From assembly GCF_013607875.1 (NCBI RefSeq), contig NZ_VDES01000002.1, forward strand, positions 1,120,287-1,184,286: a stretch of 64,000 nucleotides of DNA, in the 5' to 3' direction. The DNA is from Blastomonas ursincola (GTDB lineage: Bacteria > Pseudomonadota > Alphaproteobacteria > Sphingomonadales > Sphingomonadaceae). Made by a program: the position numbers and the translations under genes. This document shows, piece by piece, positions 50,229 to 59,228 of this stretch. The first letter of the stretch is position 1; each line of letters starts with the position of its first letter. Under the pieces are notes generated by a model. It had not been told where the DNA came from and made no database searches. It worked only from the letters and a program-made list of their open reading frames with translations.

Positions 50229-52279
50229 AGTTCGATCTCCAGCGTTTCGCTGCCCGCAGCCGGGACCGCTGAGCAGATTAGAATTTCATCCGGGCCCACC
50301 GGCGCGGTGGGCGTGACGGGATAGGCAACTCGGCCCTTGAGCAGCCGCACCGCGCATGAACCGCACGATCCGGCGCGACAGCTGTGCTCGGGCTTCAGAC
50401 CTCGCGATTCCGCCAGTTCAAGCAGCGATCCACCCTCCGGGTGCCAACGCGCCTCCTTGCCCGATGCAGTGAATACAACGCTGACGCTGCTTTCCGCTGC
50501 CTGCGGCTGCGGCGCAGCCTCGGCAGATGGGTCCGATCGGCGAGCCAGTGCCGAAGGGCCGAATGCTTCGGCATGGATGCGCTGATCAGCGACGTTGAGA
50601 TCGCGCAGCCCGTCATACAGGTCCTGCATGAACCCGCCGGGGCCGCACAGATAGAAGTCGTAATCGCCAAAGGGCAGGATCTGCCGGAAGCTATCGGCGG
50701 TTAGCCGTCCAACGCCCTGATGGTCGCGGCCGGTCCGCTCGTCAGGGCCGGGCTGGCTAACGATGCGGATGACCCTAACCGCCCCCTGCGCCGCCTCGGC
50801 CAGGGCGTTGATCTCAGCATCGAAGGCGCGCTCGGCCTTGTTGCGCGCGGTCTGGATCATCCAGGTCTGGCGGATTGTGCGGGTGCGAATCCCTTCGAAA
50901 ACGATATGGCGCAGCATTGCGAGCATTGGCGTGATGCCGACGCCGGCAGCGACCAGCACCGCAGGCCGGCGTTCCGCCGCATCGATCGTGAATGTGCCCG
51001 TCGGCCCCTTGGCTTCTAAGGTCGCGCCTGTTGCGACCCGGTCGTGCAGAAACTGCGAAACCCTGCCATCGCGCTTGACGCTGATACGGTAGCCGCCATC
51101 GGACGGCGCGCAGGACAGGGTATAGGTGCGCAAGCTCGGCTCGGTATCGCCAGGCAATGTGACACGGATCGGCAGGTGCTGGCCAGCCTTGTGCGCTATC
51201 AACCCCTTTCCATCCTGCGGCTGCAGATGGAAGGAACGGATGGTCGCGCTCTCGTCTATCGCATCGGTCACGATGAACGGACGCCAGCTTTTGGTTAGTG
51301 CTTCGGCTTCGATCCGCTGCGCGGCGGCTTGCCAGTCGCCGGTCATCAGTGAATTGGGCGACCAGCCCTTTTCGCGCATCGCCCAGCGCAGCGCCAGCGC
51401 CCCACGCCGCAGCACGATCCGTCTCGGGCGAAAGGTCCACAGCCGCTCGGCGCCCTGGAACGCGGCAATCTCCGGCGAATCCAGAACGACCTCGGTACTT
51501 CCGGTCATCTGCAGTACATCGCCAGTGGCAAAATCGGCGAAGATCAGCCCGGCGCGCGGATTGACCAGAAAGTTGCCCAGCGTGTTGAAATGCAGATTGC
51601 CGGCAAAGTCGGGAATGGTGAGCGTGCCGTCTGCATTGATGCGCACAAATCCCGCCTTGCCGCCGCGGTGCGAGACATCGACCTGACGGTCGCTACCGAT
51701 ATCGACATAGGACGCGACGAAGAAGGTGTCGGCCGCCGCAACCATCTCTCCGGGGCGTCCGTGCAAGGTCTCGATCTCCTCGGGCGGAGCGAGGGATGGC
51801 TGCGCCGGATTTCGGACAAAGCGGAAATCGCGCAGCTGAATATATTGCGGACAATTGCCGAAGCTGTGGCTGACCTGAACATGGTGGCTCCTGGCATCGC
51901 TGCGGCGCAGTGTTCCGTTCATCCGGTTGCGGCGACGAGTATGCAGCTCGATGCCGAGCAGCCCCACAGCAGCGCCGTCATCAAGCCCGGAATCGGCGGG
52001 ATCGAGCGGATCGCGCTCGAAGGCAAACTCCAGCGTGCGGGGATCCGGCGATGACAGGAATCCCGGATTGCCGATGGCGAAGGTCGCCCAGGCATCGCCC
52101 TGAGGATCGACCGCACCCATGACGATAAAGGGCAGCTGCTCGTAAAAGTCGCGATGCTGGTCCGGCATGAAGTCACGCACGACCTTGCTGCCCACAACCG
52201 CCATTCGCTCGGCGACGCCGACCGTTTGCTGCATCGCGACTTCGCCTGCATGCCATGGTGCGCTGGTCGGGGTAGTCAT
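50225..52279 (-). CDS. Split-barrel flavoprotein / ferredoxin reductase / 2Fe-2S fusion
   Basis: 684 residues in four modules. Residues about 25-200 form a pyridoxamine-phosphate-oxidase-like FMN split barrel (GKAGFVRINADGTLTIPDFAGN follows as a second part). Then a ferredoxin-NADP-reductase FAD domain (LRTYTLSCAPSDGGYRISVKRDG), the NAD(P) domain (VLVAAGVGITPMLAMLRHI, DYDFYLCGPGGFMQDL) and a C-terminal plant-type 2Fe-2S domain (HSCRAGSCGSCAVRL ... LICSAVP). It can pass electrons from NAD(P)H to a flavin-bound acceptor. ATG 52279 has AAGGAG upstream. It lies in a unit with a GST under a divergent LysR. Confidence 0.88.
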   Translation of the reverse strand: MTTPTSAPWHAGEVAMQQTVGVAERMAVVGSKVVRDFMPDQHRDFYEQLPFIVMGAVDPQGDAWATFAIGNPGFLSSPDPRTLEFAFERDPLDPADSGLDDGAAVGLLGIELHTRRRNRMNGTLRRSDARSHHVQVSHSFGNCPQYIQLRDFRFVRNPAQPSLAPPEEIETLHGRPGEMVAAADTFFVASYVDIGSDRQVDVSHRGGKAGFVRINADGTLTIPDFAGNLHFNTLGNFLVNPRAGLIFADFATGDVLQMTGSTEVVLDSPEIAAFQGAERLWTFRPRRIVLRRGALALRWAMREKGWSPNSLMTGDWQAAAQRIEAEALTKSWRPFIVTDAIDESATIRSFHLQPQDGKGLIAHKAGQHLPIRVTLPGDTEPSLRTYTLSCAPSDGGYRISVKRDGRVSQFLHDRVATGATLEAKGPTGTFTIDAAERRPAVLVAAGVGITPMLAMLRHIVFEGIRTRTIRQTWMIQTARNKAERAFDAEINALAEAAQGAVRVIRIVSQPGPDERTGRDHQGVGRLTADSFRQILPFGDYDFYLCGPGGFMQDLYDGLRDLNVADQRIHAEAFGPSALARRSDPSAEAAPQPQAAESSVSVVFTASGKEARWHPEGGSLLELAESRGLKPEHSCRAGSCGSCAVRLLKGRVAYPVTPTAPVGPDEILICSAVPAAGSETLEIEL

Positions 52280-52305
52280 CACAACGAACTCCTTCAGACA
52301 GGGTG

Positions 52306-52334
52306 GCAGGCTGGCAGGCATGCTGCCAGCCTGC
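52306..52334 (-). promoter_or_regulatory. Hairpin between the GST and the fusion gene
   Basis: A perfect 12-base inverted repeat GCAGGCTGGCAG / CTGCCAGCCTGC with a 5-base loop (GCATG). It lies about 14 bases before the ribosome site of the fusion gene and has no U tract. It may attenuate or stabilise the downstream transcript. Confidence 0.55.
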
Positions 52335-52343
52335 AGGGGGAGA

Positions 52344-52964
52344 TCAGGCCGCGATGCGCAGGCCAGCAACTGTGCGCTGGAACGGAACGAAGCCTTCAAG
52401 GCCCTCGACCCGGCGCAGCCAGGCGAGGATTTGTGGGTACGGCGCAAGGTCGACATTGCCCTCGGGGGCGTTGGCAATGTAGCTGTACAGCGCGACATCG
52501 GCGACCGTCGGCTGCGTGCCGCCGATGATCCAGTTGCGACCGGCCAGTTCGGCATCGATCTGCGACAGGACGGCATGCGCGCGCGCGATGACCTCGTCGG
52601 CATCGAACCTGGCGCCGAACACGGTGATCAGCCGCGCGGCTGCCGGGCCGAAGGCTATCGGCCCGGCCGCAATGGACAGCCAGCGCTGAACGGCGGCGGC
52701 GCCTTCAGCTGTTTCGGGCAACCAGTCGGTGCGGCCATATTTGCGCGCGGCATAGATCAGGATCGCGTTGGAATCGGCGATCACAGTGTCGCGATCGACC
52801 AGCACCGGCACTTGGCCGAATCGGTTGAGCTTGAGGAATTCCGGGGTCTTGTGTTCGCCTGCTGCAAGGTCGACAACAATTTCCTCGACCTCGGCACCGA
52901 TCAGCGAAAGGAACAGGCTGGCCCGGTGGGCATGGCCAGAGAGCGGGTGGGTATAGAGTTTCAT
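52344..52964 (-). CDS. Glutathione S-transferase
   Basis: 206 residues: N-terminal thioredoxin fold ([19 protein letters not shown] ... [28 protein letters not shown], with the cis-Pro in QVPVL and the SNAIL glutathione-binding motif) and an all-helical C-terminal domain ([12 protein letters not shown]). It conjugates glutathione to electrophiles. It is followed at 64 bases by the split-barrel fusion gene and is divergent from a LysR regulator (130-base gap), so a LysR-induced detoxification unit is inferred. Confidence 0.92.
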   Translation of the reverse strand: MKLYTHPLSGHAHRASLFLSLIGAEVEEIVVDLAAGEHKTPEFLKLNRFGQVPVLVDRDTVIADSNAILIYAARKYGRTDWLPETAEGAAAVQRWLSIAAGPIAFGPAAARLITVFGARFDADEVIARAHAVLSQIDAELAGRNWIIGGTQPTVADVALYSYIANAPEGNVDLAPYPQILAWLRRVEGLEGFVPFQRTVAGLRIAA

Positions 52965-53060
52965 GACGGGATCCTTGGGTTTGAAGGGCCGGTCGAACCG
53001 GATGACCAGAAGCTACGCCTTTGGGTCCTCTGAAAGAATAGCCGTCGAAAGAAAGGTTCT

Positions 53061-53077
53061 ATTCCGTTCAGTGAAAT
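53061..53077. promoter_or_regulatory. Possible LysR box between the GST and LysR genes
   Basis: ATTCC GTTCAGT GAAAT is an imperfect inverted repeat (4 of 5 pairs) in the only divergent gap, 18 bases before the LysR start. LysR-type boxes often look like this, but the match is weak. Confidence 0.3.
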
Positions 53078-53094
53078 AATGTTAGGTCAGCCCA

Positions 53095-54015
53095 ATGGAT
53101 CGATTGCATGCCATGCAGGTTTTTGTGGCGGTAGCGCGGGGGGAAGGCTTTGCCGCCGCTGCCCGGCAGATGGGGCTGAGCCCGCCCGCCGTCACCCGTG
53201 CGGTAGCGGCGCTCGAAGACCATATCGGGACGCGTCTGTTCAGCCGCACCACCCGCAACGTTGCGTTGACCGAAGCGGGACACCGCTATCTGGCCGATGT
53301 CGAACGTATCCTGCAGGAACTGGCGGATGCGGAATCCGCCGCGCAGGGGCAGCATGCATCACCGCGCGGGTTGCTGACCATCACCGCCCCGGTGATGTTC
53401 GGACGGCTCTACATCATGCCGATCCTGCTCGATTTTCTCGATCAACATCCCGATGTTAGCGGCAGGCTGCTTCTGCTGGACCGGGTCACGAATCTTCTCG
53501 AGGAAGGCATGGATCTGGCGCTGAGGATCGGCCACCTGGGCGATTCCAGCATGGCCGCGATCCGGGTCGGGGCTGTGCGATCGGTCATCTGCGCCTCCCC
53601 TGGCTATCTGAAACGGCATGGCGTACCTCGATATCCCGCCGATCTCGAGCGCCACCGCGTCATCGTGGCGACAGGCTCGCTCGGCAGCCATGAATGGCGC
53701 TTTGGAGACGATGATCGACTGACGATCCGCATCCAGCCTTCGCTCACCTGCAACTCGAACGCCGCCGTGCTGCAAGCCGTTGAGCAGGGTTGGGGGGTTA
53801 GCAGGCTCTTATCCTATCAGGTTGGCCCGTCAGTCACTGCAGGCCGGATCAGGCTGGTTCTCGAAGAATTCGAGCGCAATCCCCTGCCGGTGCACCTGGT
53901 CCATCTCGAAGGTCGTCGCGCCTCCGCCAAGGTGCGGGCATTCATCGATTTTGCAGCGCGAAGGTTGCGAGACGACCCGGTGATCAATCCGCAACCCGGC
54001 TTGGCGGCCGGATGA
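53095..54015 (+). CDS. LysR-family transcriptional regulator
   Basis: 306 residues. The N-terminal winged HTH is clear (MDRLHAMQVFVAVARGEGFAAAARQMGLSPPAVTRAVAALEDHIGTRLFSRTTR), then a substrate-binding domain (LLTITAPVMFGRLYIMPILLDFL ... DLALRIGHLGDSSMAAIRVG). It is of the subgroup that controls nearby reductases. It is divergent from the GST/fusion unit and presumably controls it; the inducer is unknown. Confidence 0.93.
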   Translation: MDRLHAMQVFVAVARGEGFAAAARQMGLSPPAVTRAVAALEDHIGTRLFSRTTRNVALTEAGHRYLADVERILQELADAESAAQGQHASPRGLLTITAPVMFGRLYIMPILLDFLDQHPDVSGRLLLLDRVTNLLEEGMDLALRIGHLGDSSMAAIRVGAVRSVICASPGYLKRHGVPRYPADLERHRVIVATGSLGSHEWRFGDDDRLTIRIQPSLTCNSNAAVLQAVEQGWGVSRLLSYQVGPSVTAGRIRLVLEEFERNPLPVHLVHLEGRRASAKVRAFIDFAARRLRDDPVINPQPGLAAG

Positions 54016-54276
54016 CTGCGCAGGAGCGCGCCCAAGAGTTCCCGCGTATGGGCTCCCCCCAATATCCAGGTGAACGCTGCAATGCGCGACACCTGAACCG
54101 AAGCCCCAACAACCGGCAAACCTACCAGCGTGCGCTGACCCATGGGCCATAATTTGCGCAAGCGCGGGTTGGTCGCGCAATTCCGGCACCGCAGTCCGTC
54201 CCTACTGGCATTATGCACCGCATCGGAGCCACAGGATGGGTCTGTAAATTGCCAGCATCAAGACAGGGAGTTGCGA

Positions 54277-55524
54277 ATGCCAGACCTTGATCGGCGCTCG
54301 TTTATCGCCGCTGCCAGCATAACCGCCTCGCTTGTTTCGGCGCCCGTCGTAGACGCGCGCGAGCCGGCCAAGGTGAAATCGATCAGCGCCATGACGATCA
54401 CTCCGGACGGCAGGCTGGTCCTGGCCGACTGGCGCGGCGGCGCCCTGCATGTGGTCGATCTGCCCAAGCCTGTGGGCTCTGGCAAGAGGGCTGCTTTCAA
54501 TCTTGCCGCGTTCGATGAGGCCTTGGCCATGGCCGGGTCGGGGCGCGTGCGGGCAACGGCGCTGGCCTGGCAGGAACCAGCCGGACGCGCTATCGTGGCG
54601 GCGGAAATCGGCGGCAGGGTCGTGATTGCGCTGGCAACGGCCGACGGTTCCGTCACCATCCATGATCCGGATGACTGGCATGTCCAGTCGCTTGCCCTGT
54701 TCGACTTGCCGGGGGAGGGCAGCCTTTGGGGCAAGGCCAGTGTCCGGACATTGACGGTCACCTGTTTCGCCTGGCAGGGGAATGAATTGCTAATATCCGG
54801 CATTGCCAATGCGGACTTTGCTTCAACCCTGCGGCGTATTGCCTATCCTTTCGACAAACAGCCCAAATCCACGCGGATCGAAATGTATCATGCGGTTCAT
54901 AATCAGTTCGAAACGCGTGCCCCCATCCGGGCAATGGACGTGATCACGCTGGAAGGTATTCCGCATCTGCTCGCGGCCTATACCTGCACACCGCTTGTCA
55001 TCGTGCCTCTGGCCAAACTGGCCGAAGAAAAAGCGGTGAGGGCAAAGACGATTGCGGAGCTTGGCTTCGGGAATACGCCGCTTTCCATTACGGCATTTGC
55101 CATCGAACATCAGGGGCGACGTTCCGACTGGGTTCTTGTCGCCAATGCTGCCAAATCGGCGGACCTCATTCCACTTCCTGCCATTGCCGAAGCGGCAGCT
55201 GGCCAGGGCCTTGTTGAGCCGGTCAAGGCGCCGTTCGACCAGTTTGCAGGCGTCCGCGCTATCCCTGTTCCGCTGGGAAACCTGGTGGCTGTTGCAGACC
55301 AGGGAGCCGAATTCCTGCTCGCGCTGCGACGCGATGCGCAGACGGGGGCGCTTGAACTGGTGTCGTTTCGCAAGGGGGCGTTTTTCCGGTTGTCGGACCA
55401 TGTGAACGAATATGACATGCCAGGCTATGCCTATCCGGAAGACGATTCCTTTCAGCAAGGCTACATCCGGCCATTCCATGCTATGATGAAGCGCGATGAG
55501 GGCCATGCCGAACTTATTCGCTGA
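54277..55524 (+). CDS. Tat-exported propeller-like protein of unknown function
   Basis: 415 residues. LDRRSFIAAASITASLVSAPVVDA is a Tat-type signal (RRSF). The mature part looks like a beta-propeller: repeated segments such as ISAMTITPDGRLVLADWRGGALHVVDL, TALAWQEPAGRAIVAAEIGGRV and VAIPVPLGNLVAVADQGAEF-like strands. It may bind a quinone-like or metal cofactor, but nothing shows this. AGGGAG precedes ATG 54277. The next gene begins 29 bases before its stop. Confidence 0.7.
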   Translation: MPDLDRRSFIAAASITASLVSAPVVDAREPAKVKSISAMTITPDGRLVLADWRGGALHVVDLPKPVGSGKRAAFNLAAFDEALAMAGSGRVRATALAWQEPAGRAIVAAEIGGRVVIALATADGSVTIHDPDDWHVQSLALFDLPGEGSLWGKASVRTLTVTCFAWQGNELLISGIANADFASTLRRIAYPFDKQPKSTRIEMYHAVHNQFETRAPIRAMDVITLEGIPHLLAAYTCTPLVIVPLAKLAEEKAVRAKTIAELGFGNTPLSITAFAIEHQGRRSDWVLVANAAKSADLIPLPAIAEAAAGQGLVEPVKAPFDQFAGVRAIPVPLGNLVAVADQGAEFLLALRRDAQTGALELVSFRKGAFFRLSDHVNEYDMPGYAYPEDDSFQQGYIRPFHAMMKRDEGHAELIR

Positions 55525-56251
55525 TCCGCCACGCATGGTGTCCGTGCACCCCGCGAGCGTGGTCTGGCCAGCCAATATCCTGCGGTTCCACCTTGAGTTC
55601 GATCGTGCAATGGACCCGTTCGATGCCGCTGCCCACGTCCAGTTGATGACCGACGACGGCCAGGCTGTCAGCGGCGTTCTGGTCGATTATCCCGACGGCC
55701 TCTGGACGGCAGATGGGCGCATACTGACCTTGCTCATGCATCCGGCGCGCATAAAGCGCGGGGTCGCAGCGCACGAGGCGCTCGGTCCAGCCTTGCGTCC
55801 GGGCGCCAGCTATTGGCTCGGGGTTGATCCGGCGATGGCGGATTTGCAAGGTCGCAAAATCGGCAGGGAGGAGCGCTTCCGCTTCTCGGCTTCGGAACCG
55901 GAACGCAGGCGCATCGATACATCCGCTTGGTGTTGGACAAGGCCGAAGTCGGGCACATCTGCTCCGCTCAGAGTAGAAACCGGGCGATCACTCGACAATC
56001 TCTCAGTTCGAACAGCTGTTTTCATGATGGGCGAGTCTGGCGTTCCGCATCCCGCCAGCTTCCAGGTAACGGGCGAGGCGATCATGGTCTTCCCGCATTC
56101 GCCCTGGCCAGACGTGATTGAGATTGTGGTGCAACCGTGGCTGGAGGATGTTTGCGGCAACCGGCCGGATGGGAGCTTCGAGCAGACCATCAGGGGCGCT
56201 GATGCGGCATTTTGCAATCTGCCAATGGCCGGCATGGCCATACAGCCCTGA
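55496..56251 (+). CDS. Unknown protein with a possible Ig-like domain, coupled to the propeller gene
   Basis: 251 residues starting at ATG 55496 (or 55505), overlapping the preceding stop. The first part resembles bacterial Ig-like/SbsA modules (VWPANILRFHLEFDRAMDPFDAAAHVQL); the second (VFPHSPWPDVIEIVVQPWLEDVCGN) is of the same sort. No signal peptide is obvious. It probably works with the upstream protein. I do not recognise the family. Confidence 0.6.
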   Translation: MRAMPNLFADPPRMVSVHPASVVWPANILRFHLEFDRAMDPFDAAAHVQLMTDDGQAVSGVLVDYPDGLWTADGRILTLLMHPARIKRGVAAHEALGPALRPGASYWLGVDPAMADLQGRKIGREERFRFSASEPERRRIDTSAWCWTRPKSGTSAPLRVETGRSLDNLSVRTAVFMMGESGVPHPASFQVTGEAIMVFPHSPWPDVIEIVVQPWLEDVCGNRPDGSFEQTIRGADAAFCNLPMAGMAIQP

Positions 56252-56338
56252 TCTGCAGGGTTCCGCAGGCAGCCGCATCGTTTGGTCGTACGCATTGCGG
56301 CCTTCGTGGCCTTTTTGCAGTATTTGCAGGAGTAGTTC

Positions 56339-56803
56339 ATGGCTCGCCCTCCCTTGCCGCCCTTCACTGAGGCAACCGCACGCGAAAAGGTCCGCCTGGC
56401 CGAGGATGGCTGGAATAGCCGGGATGCCGCCAGGGTTACGCTGGCCTATACGCTCGATAGCCAGTGGCGAAACCGGGTCGAGTTTCCGCAGGGTCGTGCC
56501 GAGATCGAAGCCTTTCTCGTGCGCAAGTGGAATCGTGAGCTCGAATACAGGTTGATCAAGGAATTGTGGATCCATGACGGGCGTCGCATCGCGGTCCGCT
56601 ATGCCTATGAATATCATGACGATAGCGGGCAGTGGTTCCGCGCCTATGGCAACGAGAACTGGGAGTTTGATGACAGCGGCCTGATGACACGGCGTTTCTC
56701 CAGCATCAACGAGCATCCGATTGCGGAGGTCGAGCGTCTGTTTCGATGGCCGCTCGGCCGGCGGCCCGACGATCATCCTGGTCTCAGCGATCTGGGTCTG
56801 TAG
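56339..56803 (+). CDS. DUF1348 (NTF2-like) protein, copy 2
   Basis: 154 residues and 132 or so positions identical to the protein at 49461. Most changes are scattered (for example AFGGN to IHDGR near residue 80). It opens [20 protein letters not shown] and ends [15 protein letters not shown]. The function is unknown. AGGAG precedes ATG 56339. It stands between the propeller pair and the AraC genes. Confidence 0.9.
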   Translation: MARPPLPPFTEATAREKVRLAEDGWNSRDAARVTLAYTLDSQWRNRVEFPQGRAEIEAFLVRKWNRELEYRLIKELWIHDGRRIAVRYAYEYHDDSGQWFRAYGNENWEFDDSGLMTRRFSSINEHPIAEVERLFRWPLGRRPDDHPGLSDLGL

Positions 56804-57310
56804 GGTTCGATCTCTGGCCCGAGCCTCAACCTCGCACCTTTCGATTGGGCTTGCGGTCGCGAAATGCCTCTGCGGCCGACATACACTGACATTAGCCCCA
56901 ATTCTGAAGCAATTTCTGCACAATCCTGCGGGATTTGGAACCGTCTGTCTGGCGGCGCTGCGCTAGACTATCGCCGGTCATCTGCGGACGCGGGAGGTCG
57001 TCAGATGGCCCAAGGATATTGGAGATCCCGCATGAAGCCGTGTTTTGCTGAATCGGCCTGGCTGCGCGCCATGCCAGGCCCTGCACCATCGGCGCTTTCT
57101 TTGGACTGCCACCATCGCTGCGAAGGCTGTGGACGATGGTGCTGAGTTCGACCCGCAGCAGGCAATATTGAGCGAGAGCCTAGCCCGCCTTTCCCGTGAC
57201 CTGGCAAATCATCACCCCGGAGCGGCAATATTGCCCGGTTCCGGCATATTGTTGATGCTGAGCGCAGTCCGTCACTTGAACACCATATTGGCCGAACAAG
57301 GTAGCTTGCC
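56804..57310. promoter_or_regulatory. Leader region of the first AraC gene
   Basis: 507 bases. It holds a possible small reading frame (57045-57314) and four CAATATTG-like sites (57163, 57226, 57245, 57284) close to the AraC start. No RNA gene recognised. Confidence 0.4.
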
Positions 57311-57314
57311 ATGA
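57045..57314 (+). CDS. Possible small helical protein
   Basis: 89 residues from TTG 57045. It ends with ATGA overlapping the AraC start at 57311. The C-terminal half is coherent (AKAVDDGAEFDPQQAILSES, RLSRDLANHHPG, GILLMLSAVRHLNTILAEQG). No ribosome site is clear. It could instead be a remnant or a leader peptide. Confidence 0.35.
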   Translation: MLNRPGCAPCQALHHRRFLWTATIAAKAVDDGAEFDPQQAILSESLARLSRDLANHHPGAAILPGSGILLMLSAVRHLNTILAEQGSLP

Positions 57315-58243
57315 GCCATCAGCTTTACACCCAAGACCCGACCAGGTTGGTCTACAGGCCGTCAACGGGCCTGCACAGCTATGATGACGCACTCTTCCTA
57401 GGCGGCATGCCCGCGGTCTCCAACGTGCATGTCGGAGGGCACATGTCCTCGCTTTGGCAGCGCAAGGCGCCCGATGCCAGTCAGGGCATCGAGATCGAGG
57501 TTCCCGCCAGCGATAGTCTGGTGATCCTTTCGAGGACCGGCCAATCTTATGCCCAGTTCTGTAGATTTGCCGGGACGGCTGTCGATCTGCGGGTCGGCCC
57601 GGACTTTGTCTTCATCATTCCTGCAGGACTGGACAGCTTCTGGGGCGGCGAAATGAAGATGACGGAAGGCTGGTTCCATCTTCATATCGACAGGGCAACG
57701 GTCAGCCAGGCAGCTTTGGAATTCCGTTTCGAATATCAGGCTCTGGCCTATCAGGACATTCCCAGGCTCAAGTCGCTGGTTGATGTTGCAATTTCCGCGA
57801 CATCTGACTCCGCTCCCTCGGACCTCCTGTGGGAGGGGCTCTCGTGGACGATCCTGTTCGAAATCGCCAACACATTCAGATGCAAGGGCATTGGCTCGGG
57901 AGCGAGGGGGCATCGGCTGGCCCCCTGGCAGATCAGGCGTGCGATCGAGTTCATGCGGGCCAACCTTGATACCCCTATTCGCCTCGCTGAAATGGCTGAA
58001 ATCTGCCAGGTTTCGCCATTCCACTTCGCGCGGGGGTTCCGTAATGCCATGAACGTGCCCCCGCATCGCTATCTGGTGCTGTTGCGAATAGATCATGCCA
58101 AGGATCTGCTGAAAGGCTCACCGCTTTCGATCACGGAGATCGCTATGGCAGCAGGTTATGAGACACCCCAGGCCTTTGCCCGCGCGTTCAGACAGACCAC
58201 TGGCTACGCCCCGAGCCGCTATCGCGAAATGTTGCGACCGTGA
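57311..58243 (+). CDS. AraC-family regulator 1
   Basis: 310 residues. The N-terminal domain is an AraC-binding-like cupin of about 190 residues. The C-terminal double HTH begins HRLAPWQIRRAIEFMRANLD and contains CQVSPFHFARGFRNAMNVPPHRYL and GYETPQAFARAFRQTTGYAPSRYRE. It is the first of three AraC genes. Its stop overlaps the start of the second (GTGA, 58240-58243). The ligand is unknown. Confidence 0.92.
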   Translation: MSHQLYTQDPTRLVYRPSTGLHSYDDALFLGGMPAVSNVHVGGHMSSLWQRKAPDASQGIEIEVPASDSLVILSRTGQSYAQFCRFAGTAVDLRVGPDFVFIIPAGLDSFWGGEMKMTEGWFHLHIDRATVSQAALEFRFEYQALAYQDIPRLKSLVDVAISATSDSAPSDLLWEGLSWTILFEIANTFRCKGIGSGARGHRLAPWQIRRAIEFMRANLDTPIRLAEMAEICQVSPFHFARGFRNAMNVPPHRYLVLLRIDHAKDLLKGSPLSITEIAMAAGYETPQAFARAFRQTTGYAPSRYREMLRP

Positions 58244-59190
58244 CCCCGCTGCTTGCGCCCCGTGCCGGGCAGAAGACCGGTGTTCATGCCTATGATGTTG
58301 CACATTATTCAGGCGTTGAACCCGTAACGTCCAACATATTTGCGGGGCAGGGCATGAGTTCTGTCTGGCAGCGCGACCTGATCAGCCGGGAGCCGGTTTC
58401 CCACATCTCTGTCCCTGCCAATGCGTCCATCGTCTTGTTGTGCCGGACTTCCGGTCCCTATATCCAGCGCGCTCGCCTGGCCGGAACAGCCTATAATGTG
58501 GAGGTCGAGCCGAATTTCTTCATTCTGCTCCCTTCTGGGATCGACAGTATCTGGTTTGACCAGACCGAAAGGGTGCAGGGCTGGTTCCATCTCCATTTCG
58601 ACAAGACCATCCAGGACAGGATCGCCGCGGAGCTGGGCTGGAACTTTACCCGGATCACGACCTGCGTTTCGGTTGAATTGCGCAAGCTGGCGGATACGGC
58701 CATCCACCTGTCCGGCAATGTCGCACCGCCCGCGTTAATCTGGGATTCTCTGTGCTGGATGATCCTCTATCATTTCAGCAGGTGCAATACAGCCAGCGGG
58801 CAGGTGGATGTCCGTCTGGGCCATCATCTTGCACCGTGGCAGGCGCGACGTGCGGTCGAATTCATGCGCGCCAATCTTGATCGCGACATTACGCTGAACG
58901 ATATTTCGGGCATATGTCATGTGTCGCCGTATCATTTTGCCCGCGGTTTCAAGAACTCGCTTGGCCGACCACCTTACCAGTATCTGATGCTGTTGCGCAT
59001 GGAGCGAGCGCGGGATCTGTTGCTGAGCTCGACCATGTCCGTCACGCAGATTGCCCTGTCGGTCGGCTATGATACGCCCCAGGCATTTGCCCGGGCCTTT
59101 CGGCGCATCCATGGTATCAGCCCAAGTCATTTCCGGATTGATCGAGCGAACTGCCCCCGAGGAACTTGGCTTCCGAAGCAAATGTGCTAG
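58240..59190 (+). CDS. AraC-family regulator 2
   Basis: 316 residues with the same layout as the upstream regulator and a close DNA-binding domain (HHLAPWQARRAVEFMRANLD; CHVSPYHFARGFKNSLGRPP; GYDTPQAFARAFRRIHGISP). The N-terminal domains are alike too (GWFHLHFDK and GWFHLHIDR at matching positions), so a tandem duplication is clear. GTG start inside the previous stop. A 20-residue tail after the HTH is specific to this copy. Confidence 0.9.
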   Translation: MTPLLAPRAGQKTGVHAYDVAHYSGVEPVTSNIFAGQGMSSVWQRDLISREPVSHISVPANASIVLLCRTSGPYIQRARLAGTAYNVEVEPNFFILLPSGIDSIWFDQTERVQGWFHLHFDKTIQDRIAAELGWNFTRITTCVSVELRKLADTAIHLSGNVAPPALIWDSLCWMILYHFSRCNTASGQVDVRLGHHLAPWQARRAVEFMRANLDRDITLNDISGICHVSPYHFARGFKNSLGRPPYQYLMLLRMERARDLLLSSTMSVTQIALSVGYDTPQAFARAFRRIHGISPSHFRIDRANCPRGTWLPKQMC

Positions 59191-59228
59191 CATTGCATGC
59201 GGGGTGAGGCTGTTTTCCGGGGTGGGCG

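Noticed and set aside
53817..54218. A minus-strand small frame after the LysR gene
   Set aside because: It overlaps the LysR C-terminus and has no ribosome site or family pattern.
49461..56803. A defence system on the island
   Set aside because: No nuclease, helicase, methylase, toxin-antitoxin or reverse transcriptase motif is seen; the genes fit metabolism and regulation better.
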